Notes under the pieces: model-generated | Database searches by the model: none | What the model saw: the letters and a program-made list of their open reading frames with translations, nothing else | Told to the model about the DNA's origin: nothing | NCBI GenBank assembly: GCA_036378155.1 | Contig: DASUXA010000007.1 | Span: 1-64,000 of the forward strand | Length of the DNA stretch: 64,000 bases | Direction of reading: 5' to 3' | DNA from: DASUXA01 sp036378155 | Lineage (GTDB): Bacteria; Actinomycetota; Actinomycetes; Mycobacteriales; Micromonosporaceae | In this document: positions 26,297-36,607 of the stretch, one piece after another | Layout of the letters: the number at the start of each line of letters is the position of its first letter | How positions within the stretch are numbered: the first letter of the stretch is position 1 | Program-made: the position numbers and the translations under genes

Positions 26297-27769
26297 TCAA
26301 CTCGGCGGCGGACCGCCTGTGAGGCTCACCGCACCGGTCCGCCCGCCGCTCGGCTGTGGCGGTCCCGACGCCTGTGGCGACGTCGGCGGCTGGTCCGGTC
26401 GGGGCTGGTCCGGTCGGGGCTGGTCCGGGCGAGGCGGCTGGTCCGGCGTCGGCAGGGTGACCGCGACCCGCAGGCCGGGGCGCGCGTCGGCGAGGTCGAT
26501 CGTGCCGTCGTGCAGCCGGACCAGCTCGCGCACGATCGCCAGACCCAGCCCGGCGCCGCCGTCGTCGCGGGCACGCGCGTCGTCGAGCCGGGTGAACCGG
26601 TCGAACACCCGGTCCCGGTCGGCGGGCGCGATCCCCGGCCCGTCGTCGCCGACCGTCACCGTCGCGCCCGGCCCGACGACGATCTCGACCCGGCTGGCGG
26701 CGTGCCGTACCGCGTTGCTCACCAGGTTGTCCACCACCCGGTGCAGCGCCATCCGGTCGCCGAGCACCGGCGCGGCGTCCGCCACCCGTACCGCCACCGG
26801 AACCCGCCCGCCCGAGCGCGCCTCGGCCACCTCGGCGCACACCTCGCCCAGGTCGACCGGGTCGCGGCGGCGCAGGCTCGGATCGCCCTCGTCGGCTCGG
26901 GCGAGCAGCAGCAGGTCGTCGACCAGCCGGGACAGCCGTTCCACGTCGGCGAGCAGATCCTCGGCGCCCACCGGTTCGCCGAGGTGCGCGGCGACGTCGA
27001 GTTGCGCGTGCAGGCTCGCGATCGGGCTGCGCAACTCGTGCGCCGCGTCGGCGACGAACGCGCGCTGCCGGTACCGCGACCGTTCCAGGCGCTCCAACAT
27101 GCCGTTCAGGGTCACCGCGAGCCGGTGTACCTCGTCGCGACCGTCGGGCACCGGAATCCGACCCGACCCGCCACCGATCTCCTCCGCACCCCGGCGCAGC
27201 GCCTCCACCGGTCGCAGCGTCCAGCCCACCACCCGCCAGGCGAGCGCCGCCAGCAGCCCGACCAGCAACGGGTACACCACCAGCAGCGCGTCACGCACGG
27301 CGGCGACGCTCGCCTCCAGGTCCCCGACCGGCGCGGCGACCAGCACGGTATGCGGACCGGCGGGGGTACCGGCGGGCGCGGCGACCACCCGCAGCGGACC
27401 GTCCAGCCCGGCGCGTGCCCCCGGCACCACCACGACCGCGCCCCGGCTCGCCCGGCTCAGCTCGGCGGGGCGCAGCAGGGGAGTCAACCGGTCGGCGCCG
27501 ACCGTCGCCGCGCGTACCCGCTGGTCGCCGTCGACCACCTGGACGATCTGGTTGCCGGCGGGCGGAATCGGATCGGACAGGTGGTTCACCCGTTCCAAGG
27601 CGGCGACGTCGGCGGCGACCTGGCGCGCCCCGCCGTCGACCGAGCGTTGCAGGACGTAGTGCAGCACGTCGACGAGCAGCACACCGCCCACGGCGAAGGC
27701 GACCGCGAGCCCGGTGGCGCCGATCAGGACCAGCCTCGCCCGCAGGGTCAGCCGCCGCCACCAGCCCAT
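26297..27769 (-). CDS. Sensor histidine kinase
   Basis: A 490-residue membrane kinase of the OmpR-partner class. Two hydrophobic segments (about residues 12-32 and 160-180) flank an extracytoplasmic sensor of about 130 residues; a HAMP region follows. The H-box FVADAAHELRSPIASL places the phosphorylated residue at His244; the N box (NLVSNAVRHA), G1 (DDGPGIA) and G2 (GAGLGLAIV) are intact. The C-terminal tail beyond the ATPase domain is proline-rich (PRPDQ units) and encoded by 15-bp tandem repeats. It starts three bases after the response-regulator stop with GGAGGG ahead, so the two are one operon. Confidence 0.94.
   Translation of the reverse strand: MGWWRRLTLRARLVLIGATGLAVAFAVGGVLLVDVLHYVLQRSVDGGARQVAADVAALERVNHLSDPIPPAGNQIVQVVDGDQRVRAATVGADRLTPLLRPAELSRASRGAVVVVPGARAGLDGPLRVVAAPAGTPAGPHTVLVAAPVGDLEASVAAVRDALLVVYPLLVGLLAALAWRVVGWTLRPVEALRRGAEEIGGGSGRIPVPDGRDEVHRLAVTLNGMLERLERSRYRQRAFVADAAHELRSPIASLHAQLDVAAHLGEPVGAEDLLADVERLSRLVDDLLLLARADEGDPSLRRRDPVDLGEVCAEVAEARSGGRVPVAVRVADAAPVLGDRMALHRVVDNLVSNAVRHAASRVEIVVGPGATVTVGDDGPGIAPADRDRVFDRFTRLDDARARDDGGAGLGLAIVRELVRLHDGTIDLADARPGLRVAVTLPTPDQPPRPDQPRPDQPRPDQPPTSPQASGPPQPSGGRTGAVSLTGGPPPS
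26388..26450 (-). repeat. 15-bp tandem repeats in the kinase 3' end
   Basis: GGCTGGTCCGGTCGG occurs at 26388-26402 and 26403-26417, then GGCTGGTCCGGGCGA at 26418-26432 and a fourth diverged unit at 26436-26450. Each unit encodes five residues (PRPDQ type). Confidence 0.85.
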
Positions 27770-27772
27770 CGC

Positions 27773-28444
27773 TCAGCCCTCCACCAGCCGGTACCCGGCG
27801 CCCCGGACGGTCTGCAGTGAGCGCCGACCGAACGGCTGGTCCAGCTTGCGGCGCAGGTACCCGACGTACACCTCGACGACGTTGGGATCGGTGTCCGCCG
27901 CCGCGTCCCACACGTGGTCCAGCAGCTCGGTCTTGGTCACCACCTGCCCGCCGCGCCGCATCAGGTATTCCAGCAGCGCGAACTCGCGCGCGGTCAGGGT
28001 GATCTCGGCGCCGTCGCGGGTCACCCGGCGGCTGCCCGGATCGAGGCTGATCGTACCGACGGTCAACACCGCCGGGCGCTCCGGCGCACCGCGTCGCAGC
28101 ACCGCGCGCAACTTGGCGAGCAGCACCACGAACGAGAACGGCTTGGTCAGGTAGTCGTCCGCCCCCGCGTCCAGCCCGTCCGCCTGGTCGTACTCGCCGT
28201 CCTTGGCGGACAGCATCAGCACCGGTACCCAGTTGCCCTCGTCGCGCAGCGCCTTCACCACCCGGTACCCGGACAGCCTGGGCAGCATCACGTCGAGGAT
28301 CACCGCGTCGTACCCGTCGTGCCGGGCCGCCTCCAACCCGGTCGCCCCGTCCGCGGCGACGTCCACGGCGTACCCCTCCGCCGCCAGACCGCGTTGCAGG
28401 GCGCGCGCCAGGCGCGGCTCATCCTCCACCACCAACACCCGCAC
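27773..28444 (-). CDS. OmpR-family response regulator
   Basis: A 223-residue regulator with a receiver domain (phosphoacceptor Asp51 in AVILDVMLPR, acidic pair VEDEPR, lysine in LTKPFSF) and a winged-helix DNA-binding domain (LTAREFALLEYLMRRGGQVVTK, ending YLRRKLDQP, GAGYRL). The sequence resembles the CutR/CseB/MprA group. GTG start at 28444. It is divergent from a LolA-like gene and ABC transporter, and exact 7-bp direct repeats in the shared upstream region are a likely binding site. Confidence 0.94.
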   Translation of the reverse strand: MRVLVVEDEPRLARALQRGLAAEGYAVDVAADGATGLEAARHDGYDAVILDVMLPRLSGYRVVKALRDEGNWVPVLMLSAKDGEYDQADGLDAGADDYLTKPFSFVVLLAKLRAVLRRGAPERPAVLTVGTISLDPGSRRVTRDGAEITLTAREFALLEYLMRRGGQVVTKTELLDHVWDAAADTDPNVVEVYVGYLRRKLDQPFGRRSLQTVRGAGYRLVEG

Positions 28445-28475
28445 GAAGCCCAGACTGGCACGAACCTGAGCGTGT

Positions 28476-28492
28476 TCTCAGCGCCTCTCAGC
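28476..28492. promoter_or_regulatory. Direct-repeat operator candidate for the response regulator
   Basis: TCTCAGC occurs at 28476-28482 and 28486-28492, a 10-bp period as usual for OmpR-type regulators binding one face of DNA. A nearby inverted CTGAG (28466-28470) adds a palindrome. It lies 32 bp from the regulator start and 70 bp from the LolA-like start. Confidence 0.5.
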
Positions 28493-28560
28493 CCGGACAC
28501 AGGTGGTCGGGCGAGGATGACCGGTGCGAGGGTGGAAAGACGGCACGCGAGGAGGCACCG

Positions 28561-29667
28561 ATGGCGGTCATGGCAACGTCCCGACCATTGCTGAGGTGGG
28601 CGCTGCCCGCGGTGGTGACCGTCGCGGTGGTCGGCGGCGGCGCCGCGACCGCCGCGATCCGCGCGTCCGCCGACGCGAGCCTGCCGCCGCGCAGCGCCGC
28701 GCAACTACTGGTGGATGTCCAGACGGCGAACACGACGGGACTGTCCGGCACCGTCGTCGAACGCGCCGACCTGGGTCTGCCGAACCTGCCGTCGACCGGG
28801 GGCAACGGCGGTTCGGGGTTCAACTCGCTGATCACCGGTTCGCACACGCTTCGGGTGTGGTACGCCGGACCCGACAAGGCGAGGGTGGCGCTGCTGGACA
28901 CGCTCGGCGAGTCGGACCTGATCCGCAACGGCACCGAAGTGTGGGCGTGGTCGAGCCGCGACAACACCGCCACGCACCGCACCGTACAGCGGGACGAGCA
29001 CGCCGCGCCCGACGCGACCGGGACGCCGCTGACCCCGCAGCAGGCCGCCGACCGGGCGCTCGCCGCGCTCGACCCGACCACCACCGTCAGCACCGGCACC
29101 TCGGCACGGGTCGCCGGACGCGCCGCGTACGAACTGGTGCTCGCGCCCCGCGACACGTCGTCGCTGCTCAACCAGGTACGCATCGCGATCGACGGGCAGC
29201 GGCACGTGCCGCTGCGGGTCCAGGTGTACGCCAAGGACTCCGCGTCCCCGGTCGGTGAGATCGGGTTCACCCAGGTGAGTTTCGCGAGGCCGGACGACGC
29301 CCAGTTCCGGTTCACCCCGCCGCCGGGCGCGAAGGTGACCGAGGGCGGCGGCGGTACCCCCGACCGGACGGGGCGACCGGCGGCGCAGCCCGTCATGATC
29401 GGTACCGGCTGGACCACGGTCGCCGTCACCCACCTGCCCGCCGACGCCCTGCCCGGGCCGGACGCCACCGGTTCCCCGCGCGGCGAGCAGAACCCGCTCG
29501 GTCAGGTGCTCGGCTCGCTGCCGCGGGTCGGCGGAGCCTGGGGCTCCGGACGGCTGCTCACCTCCAAGGCGTTCTCGGCGCTGCTCACCGACGACGGACG
29601 GATGCTGATCGGGGCGGTCACGCCGGACCGGTTGTACGCCGCAGCCGCCGACCCGAGGGCGAAGTGA
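28561..29667 (+). CDS. LolA/RseB-fold exported protein
   Basis: A 368-residue protein with an N-terminal membrane anchor or signal (LLRWALPAVVTVAVVGGGAA) and an extracytoplasmic region of the LolA/MucB fold: SAAQLLVDVQTANTTGLSGTV, RVWYAGPDKARVALLDTLGES and VWAWSSRDNTATHRT are characteristic of the actinobacterial LolA-like/DUF2092 proteins. It probably binds a hydrophobic ligand at the outer face of the membrane. GAGGAGG precedes the ATG. Its stop overlaps the start of an ABC ATPase (GTGA), so it belongs to a three-gene operon with the transporter, divergent from the two-component system that likely controls it. Confidence 0.78.
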   Translation: MAVMATSRPLLRWALPAVVTVAVVGGGAATAAIRASADASLPPRSAAQLLVDVQTANTTGLSGTVVERADLGLPNLPSTGGNGGSGFNSLITGSHTLRVWYAGPDKARVALLDTLGESDLIRNGTEVWAWSSRDNTATHRTVQRDEHAAPDATGTPLTPQQAADRALAALDPTTTVSTGTSARVAGRAAYELVLAPRDTSSLLNQVRIAIDGQRHVPLRVQVYAKDSASPVGEIGFTQVSFARPDDAQFRFTPPPGAKVTEGGGGTPDRTGRPAAQPVMIGTGWTTVAVTHLPADALPGPDATGSPRGEQNPLGQVLGSLPRVGGAWGSGRLLTSKAFSALLTDDGRMLIGAVTPDRLYAAAADPRAK

Positions 29668-30602
29668 GCGCCGACCTCGCGATCGAGAGCCGTGGGCTGA
29701 CCAAACGGTTCCGCTCCGGACAGGTCGCGGTCAACGGGATCGATCTGGCGGTACCGACGGGCTCGGTGTACGGGTTCCTCGGGCCGAACGGATCCGGCAA
29801 GACCACCACGATCCGCCTGCTGCTCGGGCTGATCCGGCCCACCGCCGGTACCCACAGCCTGCTCGGCGAGCCGATGCCCAGGGCAGCGGCGGGCGTCCTG
29901 CCCCGGGTCGGCGCGATGGTCGAGGGACCGGCGTTCCACCCGTACCTGTCGGGGCGGGACAACCTGCGCCGGCTGGACGCGGCGGACCGTACCGCCGACC
30001 CGTCGACCGCCGCCGCGCGCGTCGACGCCGCCCTGGACCGGGTCGGGCTGCTCGCCGCCGCGGGCAAGCGGTACCGGCAGTACTCGCTGGGCATGCGCCA
30101 GCGGCTGGCGCTCGCCGCGACCCTGCTGCGCCCCCGCGACCTGCTGATCCTCGACGAACCGACGAACGGGCTCGACCCGCAGGGCACCCGCGAGGTGCGC
30201 GCCCTGCTCGGGGCGCTCGCGGCGGGCGGTACCACGGTGCTGCTGTCCACCCATCTGCTGTCCGAGGTGGAGCAGATCTGCACCCACGTCGGCGTGATGC
30301 ACCTGGGGCGGCTGGTCGCCCAGGGTTCGCTCGCCGACCTGCGCGCCCGCACCGAGCCGCGGGCGCAGGTACACACCGGCGACCCGGCGGGCGCGGCGCG
30401 GGTGCTGTCCGGTCTGGGACTGGCCGACGTGTCCGTCACCGGCGGCACGGTCACGGCGCGGGTCGGCGAGGTGGAACCGGAGAAGATTGTCGCCGCGCTG
30501 GTACGGGACGACGTACCGGTGCGCGGGTTCGCGGTGACCGCCGCCGACCTGGAGGAGATGTTCGTGGGACTGACCGGGGAGGGCTTCGATGTCAGCGGCT
30601 GA
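29664..30602 (+). CDS. ABC transporter ATP-binding protein (BcrA/DrrA type)
   Basis: A 312-residue ATPase: Walker A GPNGSGKTT, Q-loop region MVEGPAFHPYLSG, signature YSLGMRQR, Walker B LLILDEPTNGLDPQG and H-loop LSTHLLSE, the variant set typical of bacitracin/lantibiotic-type exporters. A C-terminal extension of about 80 residues follows, ending LEEMFVGLTGE. The GTG start overlaps the preceding stop by four bases; the 3' end overlaps the permease by 14 bp. Confidence 0.92.
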   Translation: MSADLAIESRGLTKRFRSGQVAVNGIDLAVPTGSVYGFLGPNGSGKTTTIRLLLGLIRPTAGTHSLLGEPMPRAAAGVLPRVGAMVEGPAFHPYLSGRDNLRRLDAADRTADPSTAAARVDAALDRVGLLAAAGKRYRQYSLGMRQRLALAATLLRPRDLLILDEPTNGLDPQGTREVRALLGALAAGGTTVLLSTHLLSEVEQICTHVGVMHLGRLVAQGSLADLRARTEPRAQVHTGDPAGAARVLSGLGLADVSVTGGTVTARVGEVEPEKIVAALVRDDVPVRGFAVTAADLEEMFVGLTGEGFDVSG

Positions 30603-31440
30603 GGCGACCGTCACGCCGACGCCGCGCCGGGTGTCGACGAGGTTCTTCCGCTCCGAGTTGTGGCTGATCTTCGGGCGGCGGCGCAACTGGGTGGGCATGG
30701 CGGTGCTCGCCTCGGTACCGGTGCTGATCACCGTCGCGGTCAAGCTCACCTCGCCTGGACCCGGCGACGGTCCGGACTTCGTCAGCCGGATCACCGGCAA
30801 CGGGCTGTTCGCCGCGCTCGCCGCGCTGACCCTCGAATTGCCGCTGTTCCTGCCGCTCGCGGTCGCCGCGATCTCCGGCGACGCGGTGGCGGGCGAGGCG
30901 AACCTCGGGACCCTGCGGTACCTGCTGACCGTGCCGGTGGACCGGACCCGGCTGCTGGCGGTCAAGTTCGCCGCGATCGTGGTGTTCGCCCTGTCCGCGG
31001 TGCTGCTGGTCGCCGGGGTGGGCGCGGTGCTCGGGCTGATCCTGTTCGGCGGCGGACCGATGCTGACCCTGTCCGGCAGCCAACTGCCGTTCCCCGCCGG
31101 GCTGGGGCGGGTGCTGCTGGTCTGCCTGTACATGACCGCGTGCCTGACCGCCCTGGGCGCCATCGGGCTGTTCGTCTCCACCCTCACCGAGCAGCCGATC
31201 GGCGCCACGATCGCGGTTCTGATCCTGACTCTCGCCAGCGAGATCCTCGACGTCATCCCGCAGTTGTCGTGGCTGCACCGGTACCTGCCGACGCACTACT
31301 GGCTGGCGTACGGCGACCTGCTGCGCGACCCGATCGCGCTGGGCGGGGTGGGCGCGGGGCTGTTGTCCGCCGCCGCGTACACCGTGATCTTCACGACCGC
31401 CGCCTGGGCGCGCTTCGGCAGCCGGGACGTGTCGAGCTGA
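30589..31440 (+). CDS. ABC-2 type permease
   Basis: A 283-residue membrane protein with about six helices, beginning with a cytosolic RVSTRFFRSELWLIFGRRRNW segment. AGEANLGTLRYLLTVPVDRTRLL is the typical ABC-2 loop between helices 2 and 3. It should form the pore for the preceding ATPase. Together with the LolA-like protein and the two-component system the set looks like an envelope-stress or antimicrobial-peptide response module; this is inferred from architecture. Confidence 0.88.
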   Translation: MSAAEATVTPTPRRVSTRFFRSELWLIFGRRRNWVGMAVLASVPVLITVAVKLTSPGPGDGPDFVSRITGNGLFAALAALTLELPLFLPLAVAAISGDAVAGEANLGTLRYLLTVPVDRTRLLAVKFAAIVVFALSAVLLVAGVGAVLGLILFGGGPMLTLSGSQLPFPAGLGRVLLVCLYMTACLTALGAIGLFVSTLTEQPIGATIAVLILTLASEILDVIPQLSWLHRYLPTHYWLAYGDLLRDPIALGGVGAGLLSAAAYTVIFTTAAWARFGSRDVSS

Positions 31441-31490
31441 GCGTGACGGCGTCGGGGCGGTCGCCTCTGGCGCGGTGTGCGGCATGCGCC

Positions 31491-31526
31491 TACCCTTCAG
31501 TAACCACAGCGCGTGACGGCGGTCAC
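31491..31526 (+). promoter_or_regulatory. Possible promoter/operator of the acyl-CoA ligase gene
   Basis: TACCCT (31491-31496) could be a -10 box; 31513-31526 is an inverted repeat GTGAC-GGCG-GTCAC just downstream. No clear -35. Confidence 0.3.
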
Positions 31527-31555
31527 GGCGGGCGCGAGGCGGAGGCAGGCGAACG

Positions 31556-33376
<1,821 letters not shown>

Positions 33377-33438
33377 CGACGCCCCCGGTTTCCATCGCAC
33401 GGCGCGACGACTGTCCTGCCAGTGGCGGTCGACCTGAT

Positions 33439-33474
33439 GAGCCGGGCCGAGTGACGCCCAGGCGGTCCGGGCTC
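33439..33474. terminator. Hairpin between convergent ligase and mocR genes
   Basis: GAGCCGGGCC (33439-33448) pairs with GGTCC-G-GGCTC (33464-33474) with one bulged base. It overlaps the last bases of mocR. No T tract. Confidence 0.4.
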
Positions 33475-34906
33475 ACGCCACGAGCGCCGGCTCCGACCAC
33501 GTCGGGCGGGCACCCTCGTCGAGGTCCGCCCGAGCCGCGGCGAGGCGCGACACCGCGTCGACCAGGTCGGCTTCCGGCAGCGTGTACGGCAGCCGCAGGA
33601 ACCGCTCCATGGTGCCGTCCAGGCCGAAGCGTGGACCCGGCGCGATACGTACCCCCCGGCGCTCCGCGGTACGGGCCAGCGCGCTGGACACCGGCGCGTC
33701 CAGTTCCGCCCACAGCGACACCCCGCCGGTCGGTACCCGCACCCGCCACTCCGGCAGTTCCCGGCGTACCGCCGCGACCAGCGTGTCCCGCCGCGCCCGC
33801 AGTTCGGCGCGCCGGTGCGCCACCACCTCGGCGGCGCGGGCGAGCATCCGGACCGCGACCAGTTGATCGAGCACCGGACCCGCCATGTCCACCCCGACGC
33901 GTACCGCCGCCAGCCGTTGCACCAGCGGCGCGGCGGTGCGGATCCAGCCGATCCGCAACCCGCCCCAGAACGGCTTGCTCATCCCGCCCACCGTGAACAC
34001 CCGGGCGTGCCGGTCGAAGCACGCCACCGGCGGCGGTACCGGCTGACCGTCCAGCGGCAGGTCCACGAACGTTTCGTCGATCACCAGGTCGGTACCGGCG
34101 GCGTGGGCCGCGCCGGGCAGCGCCTCGCGCAGCCCGAGCGGCATCAGGTGCCCGGTCGGGTTGTGGAACTCCGGGATCAGGTACGCCAACCGGGGCCGGG
34201 TCTGACGCAGCGCGGTGAGCAGCAGGTCGTCGTCCCAGCCGTCGTCGGTCAGCCCGTGCGGTACCACCCGCCGCCGCCCCGCCGAGATCCCGACCAGCGC
34301 GTTCGGGTACGTCGGCACCTCGACCAGCACGCTGTGACCGGGCGGGGCGAGCAGCCGCAGCGTGAGGTCGAGCGCGTGCTGGACGCCATTGGTGATCATG
34401 ATCTGGTCGGGGCTGGTCGGCAGCCCCCGGTCCCGGAACATCGCCGCCACCGCCTCGCGCAGCGCGGGCAGCCCGGTCGGGTGGTACCCGGCGGTGGACA
34501 GGTACCGGGGCAGTTCGGCGACCGCCTCGGCGGCGGCGTCGGCGAGCACCGGGGGCGCGGGCAGCGCCGCGCAGCTCAGGTCGAGCTCCGGTACCCCCGC
34601 CGGGGTCCACACCCCGGACGTGGCGACCCGACGGTTCGCCGGCAGCGCGGTCCAACTTCCGGCGCCGCGCCGGCTGACCAGGTGACCCGACTCACGCAGC
34701 ACCCGGTACGCAGCCGATACTGTGGTGCGACTGATCCCGAGCGCCTCAGCGAGTTCACGTTCGGCGGGCAGCCGGACTCCGAGCGCGAGTCGTCCGTCGG
34801 TGAGCAGACCGCGCACGCTCGCGGCGAGCGCCGCGTACTCCGGTCCTCGCCCACGCCACGCGCCGAGCAACCGAGCGAGTTGGACCCCGCGGATCGTGCC
34901 ACCCAT
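33473..34906 (-). CDS. MocR-type regulator (GntR HTH plus aminotransferase domain), YczR-like
   Basis: A 477-residue fusion of a GntR winged helix (about 15-85: GLLTDGRLALGVRLPAERE, LGISRTTVSAAYRVL) with a fold-type I aminotransferase domain (HPTGLPALREAVAAMF, PEFHNPTGH, and GGMSKPFWGGLRIGW containing the PLP lysine). MocR proteins are PLP-sensing regulators. The divergent neighbour is a YczE-type membrane protein, a pairing known for the YczR subgroup, so that gene is the likely target. ATG at 34906 has GAGGAGAAG upstream; an open frame continues far upstream but is antisense to yczE and is not used. Confidence 0.92.
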   Translation of the reverse strand: MGGTIRGVQLARLLGAWRGRGPEYAALAASVRGLLTDGRLALGVRLPAERELAEALGISRTTVSAAYRVLRESGHLVSRRGAGSWTALPANRRVATSGVWTPAGVPELDLSCAALPAPPVLADAAAEAVAELPRYLSTAGYHPTGLPALREAVAAMFRDRGLPTSPDQIMITNGVQHALDLTLRLLAPPGHSVLVEVPTYPNALVGISAGRRRVVPHGLTDDGWDDDLLLTALRQTRPRLAYLIPEFHNPTGHLMPLGLREALPGAAHAAGTDLVIDETFVDLPLDGQPVPPPVACFDRHARVFTVGGMSKPFWGGLRIGWIRTAAPLVQRLAAVRVGVDMAGPVLDQLVAVRMLARAAEVVAHRRAELRARRDTLVAAVRRELPEWRVRVPTGGVSLWAELDAPVSSALARTAERRGVRIAPGPRFGLDGTMERFLRLPYTLPEADLVDAVSRLAAARADLDEGARPTWSEPALVA

Positions 34907-34918
34907 GCCACTTCTCCT

Positions 34919-34955
34919 CGATTGGCTCTTCAGAACCGTGCGATTGGACCTCAGA
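34919..34955. promoter_or_regulatory. Direct-repeat MocR operator candidate
   Basis: CGATTGG occurs at 34919-34925 and 34941-34947, a 22-bp period (two helical turns); each is followed by a CAGA seven to nine bases on (34931-34934, 34952-34955). MocR regulators such as GabR and PdxR bind direct repeats of this type. It lies between mocR and the chosen yczE start. Confidence 0.6.
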
Positions 34956-34964
34956 GTGGCACTC

Positions 34965-35609
34965 ATGCGTGCTGTCGGCAACCCGTTGCGCGAACGCCCC
35001 GTCCGCCGCCTGCTCCAACTGCTCGTCGGACTGGCGGCGTACGGCGTGGGCGCGGCGCTGATGCTGCGAGCCAACCTGGGGCTGGACCCGTGGGACGTGT
35101 TCCACCAGGGCCTCGCCAAGCTGCTCGGCGTCGGCATCGGGTGGATCGTGATCGCGGTCGGCGCGATCGTCCTGCTCGCCTGGATCCCGCTGCGCCAACG
35201 CCCCGGCATCGGCACCGTCGCCAACGCCGTCCTGATCGGGCTGACCATGCAGGCGACCCTGGCGGTCCTGCCGGCGCCCGACGCGCTCGGCTTCCGGATC
35301 ACGTTCCTCGTCGTCGGCGTCGTACTGACCGGGCTCGCCACCGGGCTGTACATCGGCGCGGGGCTCGGACCGGGACCACGGGACGGGCTGATGACCGGGT
35401 TGGTCGCCCGCCGACCGGGACGCTCGATCCGGCTGGTACGCACCCTCATCGAGGTCACCGTGCTAGCCGCGGGGTGGTTGCTGGGCGGCACGGTCGGGCT
35501 CGGAACCCTGCTGTACGCGGTCACCATCGGTCCGCTCGCGCACGTCTTCATCCCGATGCTCACCATCCGGACTGCCCGCGACGCCGTCGGGGAGCGCGTC
35601 GGCGGCTGA
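34965..35609 (+). CDS. YczE/YyaS/YitT-family membrane protein
   Basis: A 214-residue integral membrane protein with five hydrophobic segments; RANLGLDPWDVFHQGLAKLLG and YIGAGLGPGPRDGLMTGLVAR are the repeated glycine/proline-rich motifs of the YczE group. Function unknown; the family is tied to MocR regulators. Starts at ATG 34965 or GTG 34956 are possible; an ATG at 34905 is rejected because it would place the direct-repeat operator inside the gene. Its last 147 bp overlap, antisense, the 3' end of the TerC gene. Confidence 0.82.
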   Translation: MRAVGNPLRERPVRRLLQLLVGLAAYGVGAALMLRANLGLDPWDVFHQGLAKLLGVGIGWIVIAVGAIVLLAWIPLRQRPGIGTVANAVLIGLTMQATLAVLPAPDALGFRITFLVVGVVLTGLATGLYIGAGLGPGPRDGLMTGLVARRPGRSIRLVRTLIEVTVLAAGWLLGGTVGLGTLLYAVTIGPLAHVFIPMLTIRTARDAVGERVGG

Positions 35610-36560
35610 CCCCGACGACACCGACCCGCGCCGCGCCGCCGGCTGCGGTACCGGTCGGCGCAGGCTCGCCAGCATCGACACCCCGAGCGCGGTCGCGATC
35701 AGGACCAGCGACAGCCACACGGGCACCTTGTACACGTCGGTGAGCAGCATCTTCGCGCCCACGATGACGAGCACGGCGGCGAGCCCGTAGCGCAGGTACC
35801 CGAACCGGTGCATGGCGCCGGCGAGCAGGAAGTACATCGCCCGCAGCCCGAGGATCGCGAACGCGTTCGAGGTGAACACCAGGAACGGCTCGCTGGTCAC
35901 CGCGAAGATCGCCGGGATCGAATCGACGGCGAAGATCACATCCGTGGTCTCCACCGCGACCAGCACCGCCAGCAGCGGGGTCGCCACCCGTCGCCCGTCG
36001 ATCCGGGTGACGAACCGCTGCCCGTCGTACCGGTCGGTGGTCGGCACCACCCGACGCAGCCCCCGCACCACCGGGTTGCGGTCCGGGTTGACCTTCATCT
36101 CCCGGTGCCGCGCCATCCGCACCCCGGTGTACAACAGGAACGCGCCGAACAGGTACAGCACCCAGTGGAACTGGTCGAGCAGCACCGCGCCGCCCGCGAT
36201 GAACCCGGCGCGCAGCACCAGCGCGCCGAGCACCCCGTAGAACAGCACCCGGTGCTGCACCGCCGCCGGTACCGCGAAGAACGAGAAGATCAGCGCGAAC
36301 ACGAACACGTTGTCGACGGCGAGCGACTTCTCGATCAGGTAGCCGGCGAAGTACTCACCGCCCGCCTCGGCGCCCCACGCCTGCCACACCACCAAGCCGA
36401 AGCCCAGACCCAGCCCGACCCAGACCGCCGACCAGACCAGCGCCTCGCGGAAACCGACCACGTGGGCGCGACGGTGCGCGAACAGGTCCACGGCGAGCAT
36501 CGCCGCGATCACCGCCAGCACCGCCGCCCAGGCCCACCAGGGAACCGACAACGACGACAT
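35463..36560 (-). CDS. TerC-family membrane protein
   Basis: A 365-residue integral membrane protein of the TerC/Alx family, implicated in manganese efflux and tellurite resistance. EKSLAVDNVFVFALIF and AVETTDVIFAVDSIPAIFAVT carry the two acidic motifs expected to bind metal. About nine hydrophobic segments end near residue 300; the last 60 residues (rich in Arg, Asp, Ser) are encoded opposite the 3' end of yczE and probably are an unselected tail. ATG at 36560 has GAGGGGGTG upstream, and the leader carries features of a yybP-ykoY riboswitch, consistent with Mn2+ control. Confidence 0.93.
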   Translation of the reverse strand: MSSLSVPWWAWAAVLAVIAAMLAVDLFAHRRAHVVGFREALVWSAVWVGLGLGFGLVVWQAWGAEAGGEYFAGYLIEKSLAVDNVFVFALIFSFFAVPAAVQHRVLFYGVLGALVLRAGFIAGGAVLLDQFHWVLYLFGAFLLYTGVRMARHREMKVNPDRNPVVRGLRRVVPTTDRYDGQRFVTRIDGRRVATPLLAVLVAVETTDVIFAVDSIPAIFAVTSEPFLVFTSNAFAILGLRAMYFLLAGAMHRFGYLRYGLAAVLVIVGAKMLLTDVYKVPVWLSLVLIATALGVSMLASLRRPVPQPAARRGSVSSGSAADALPDGVAGSPDGEHRDEDVRERTDGDRVQQGSEPDRAAQQPPRG

Positions 36561-36607
36561 CGAGCCACCCCCTCGACCGACCGCCGCCTCACACGGCGGC
36601 GCCGATG

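Noticed and set aside
33473..35566. A MocR protein 220 residues longer at its N terminus
   Set aside because: The extension is antisense to yczE; the ATG at 34906 with a GAGGAG site gives the canonical GntR start.
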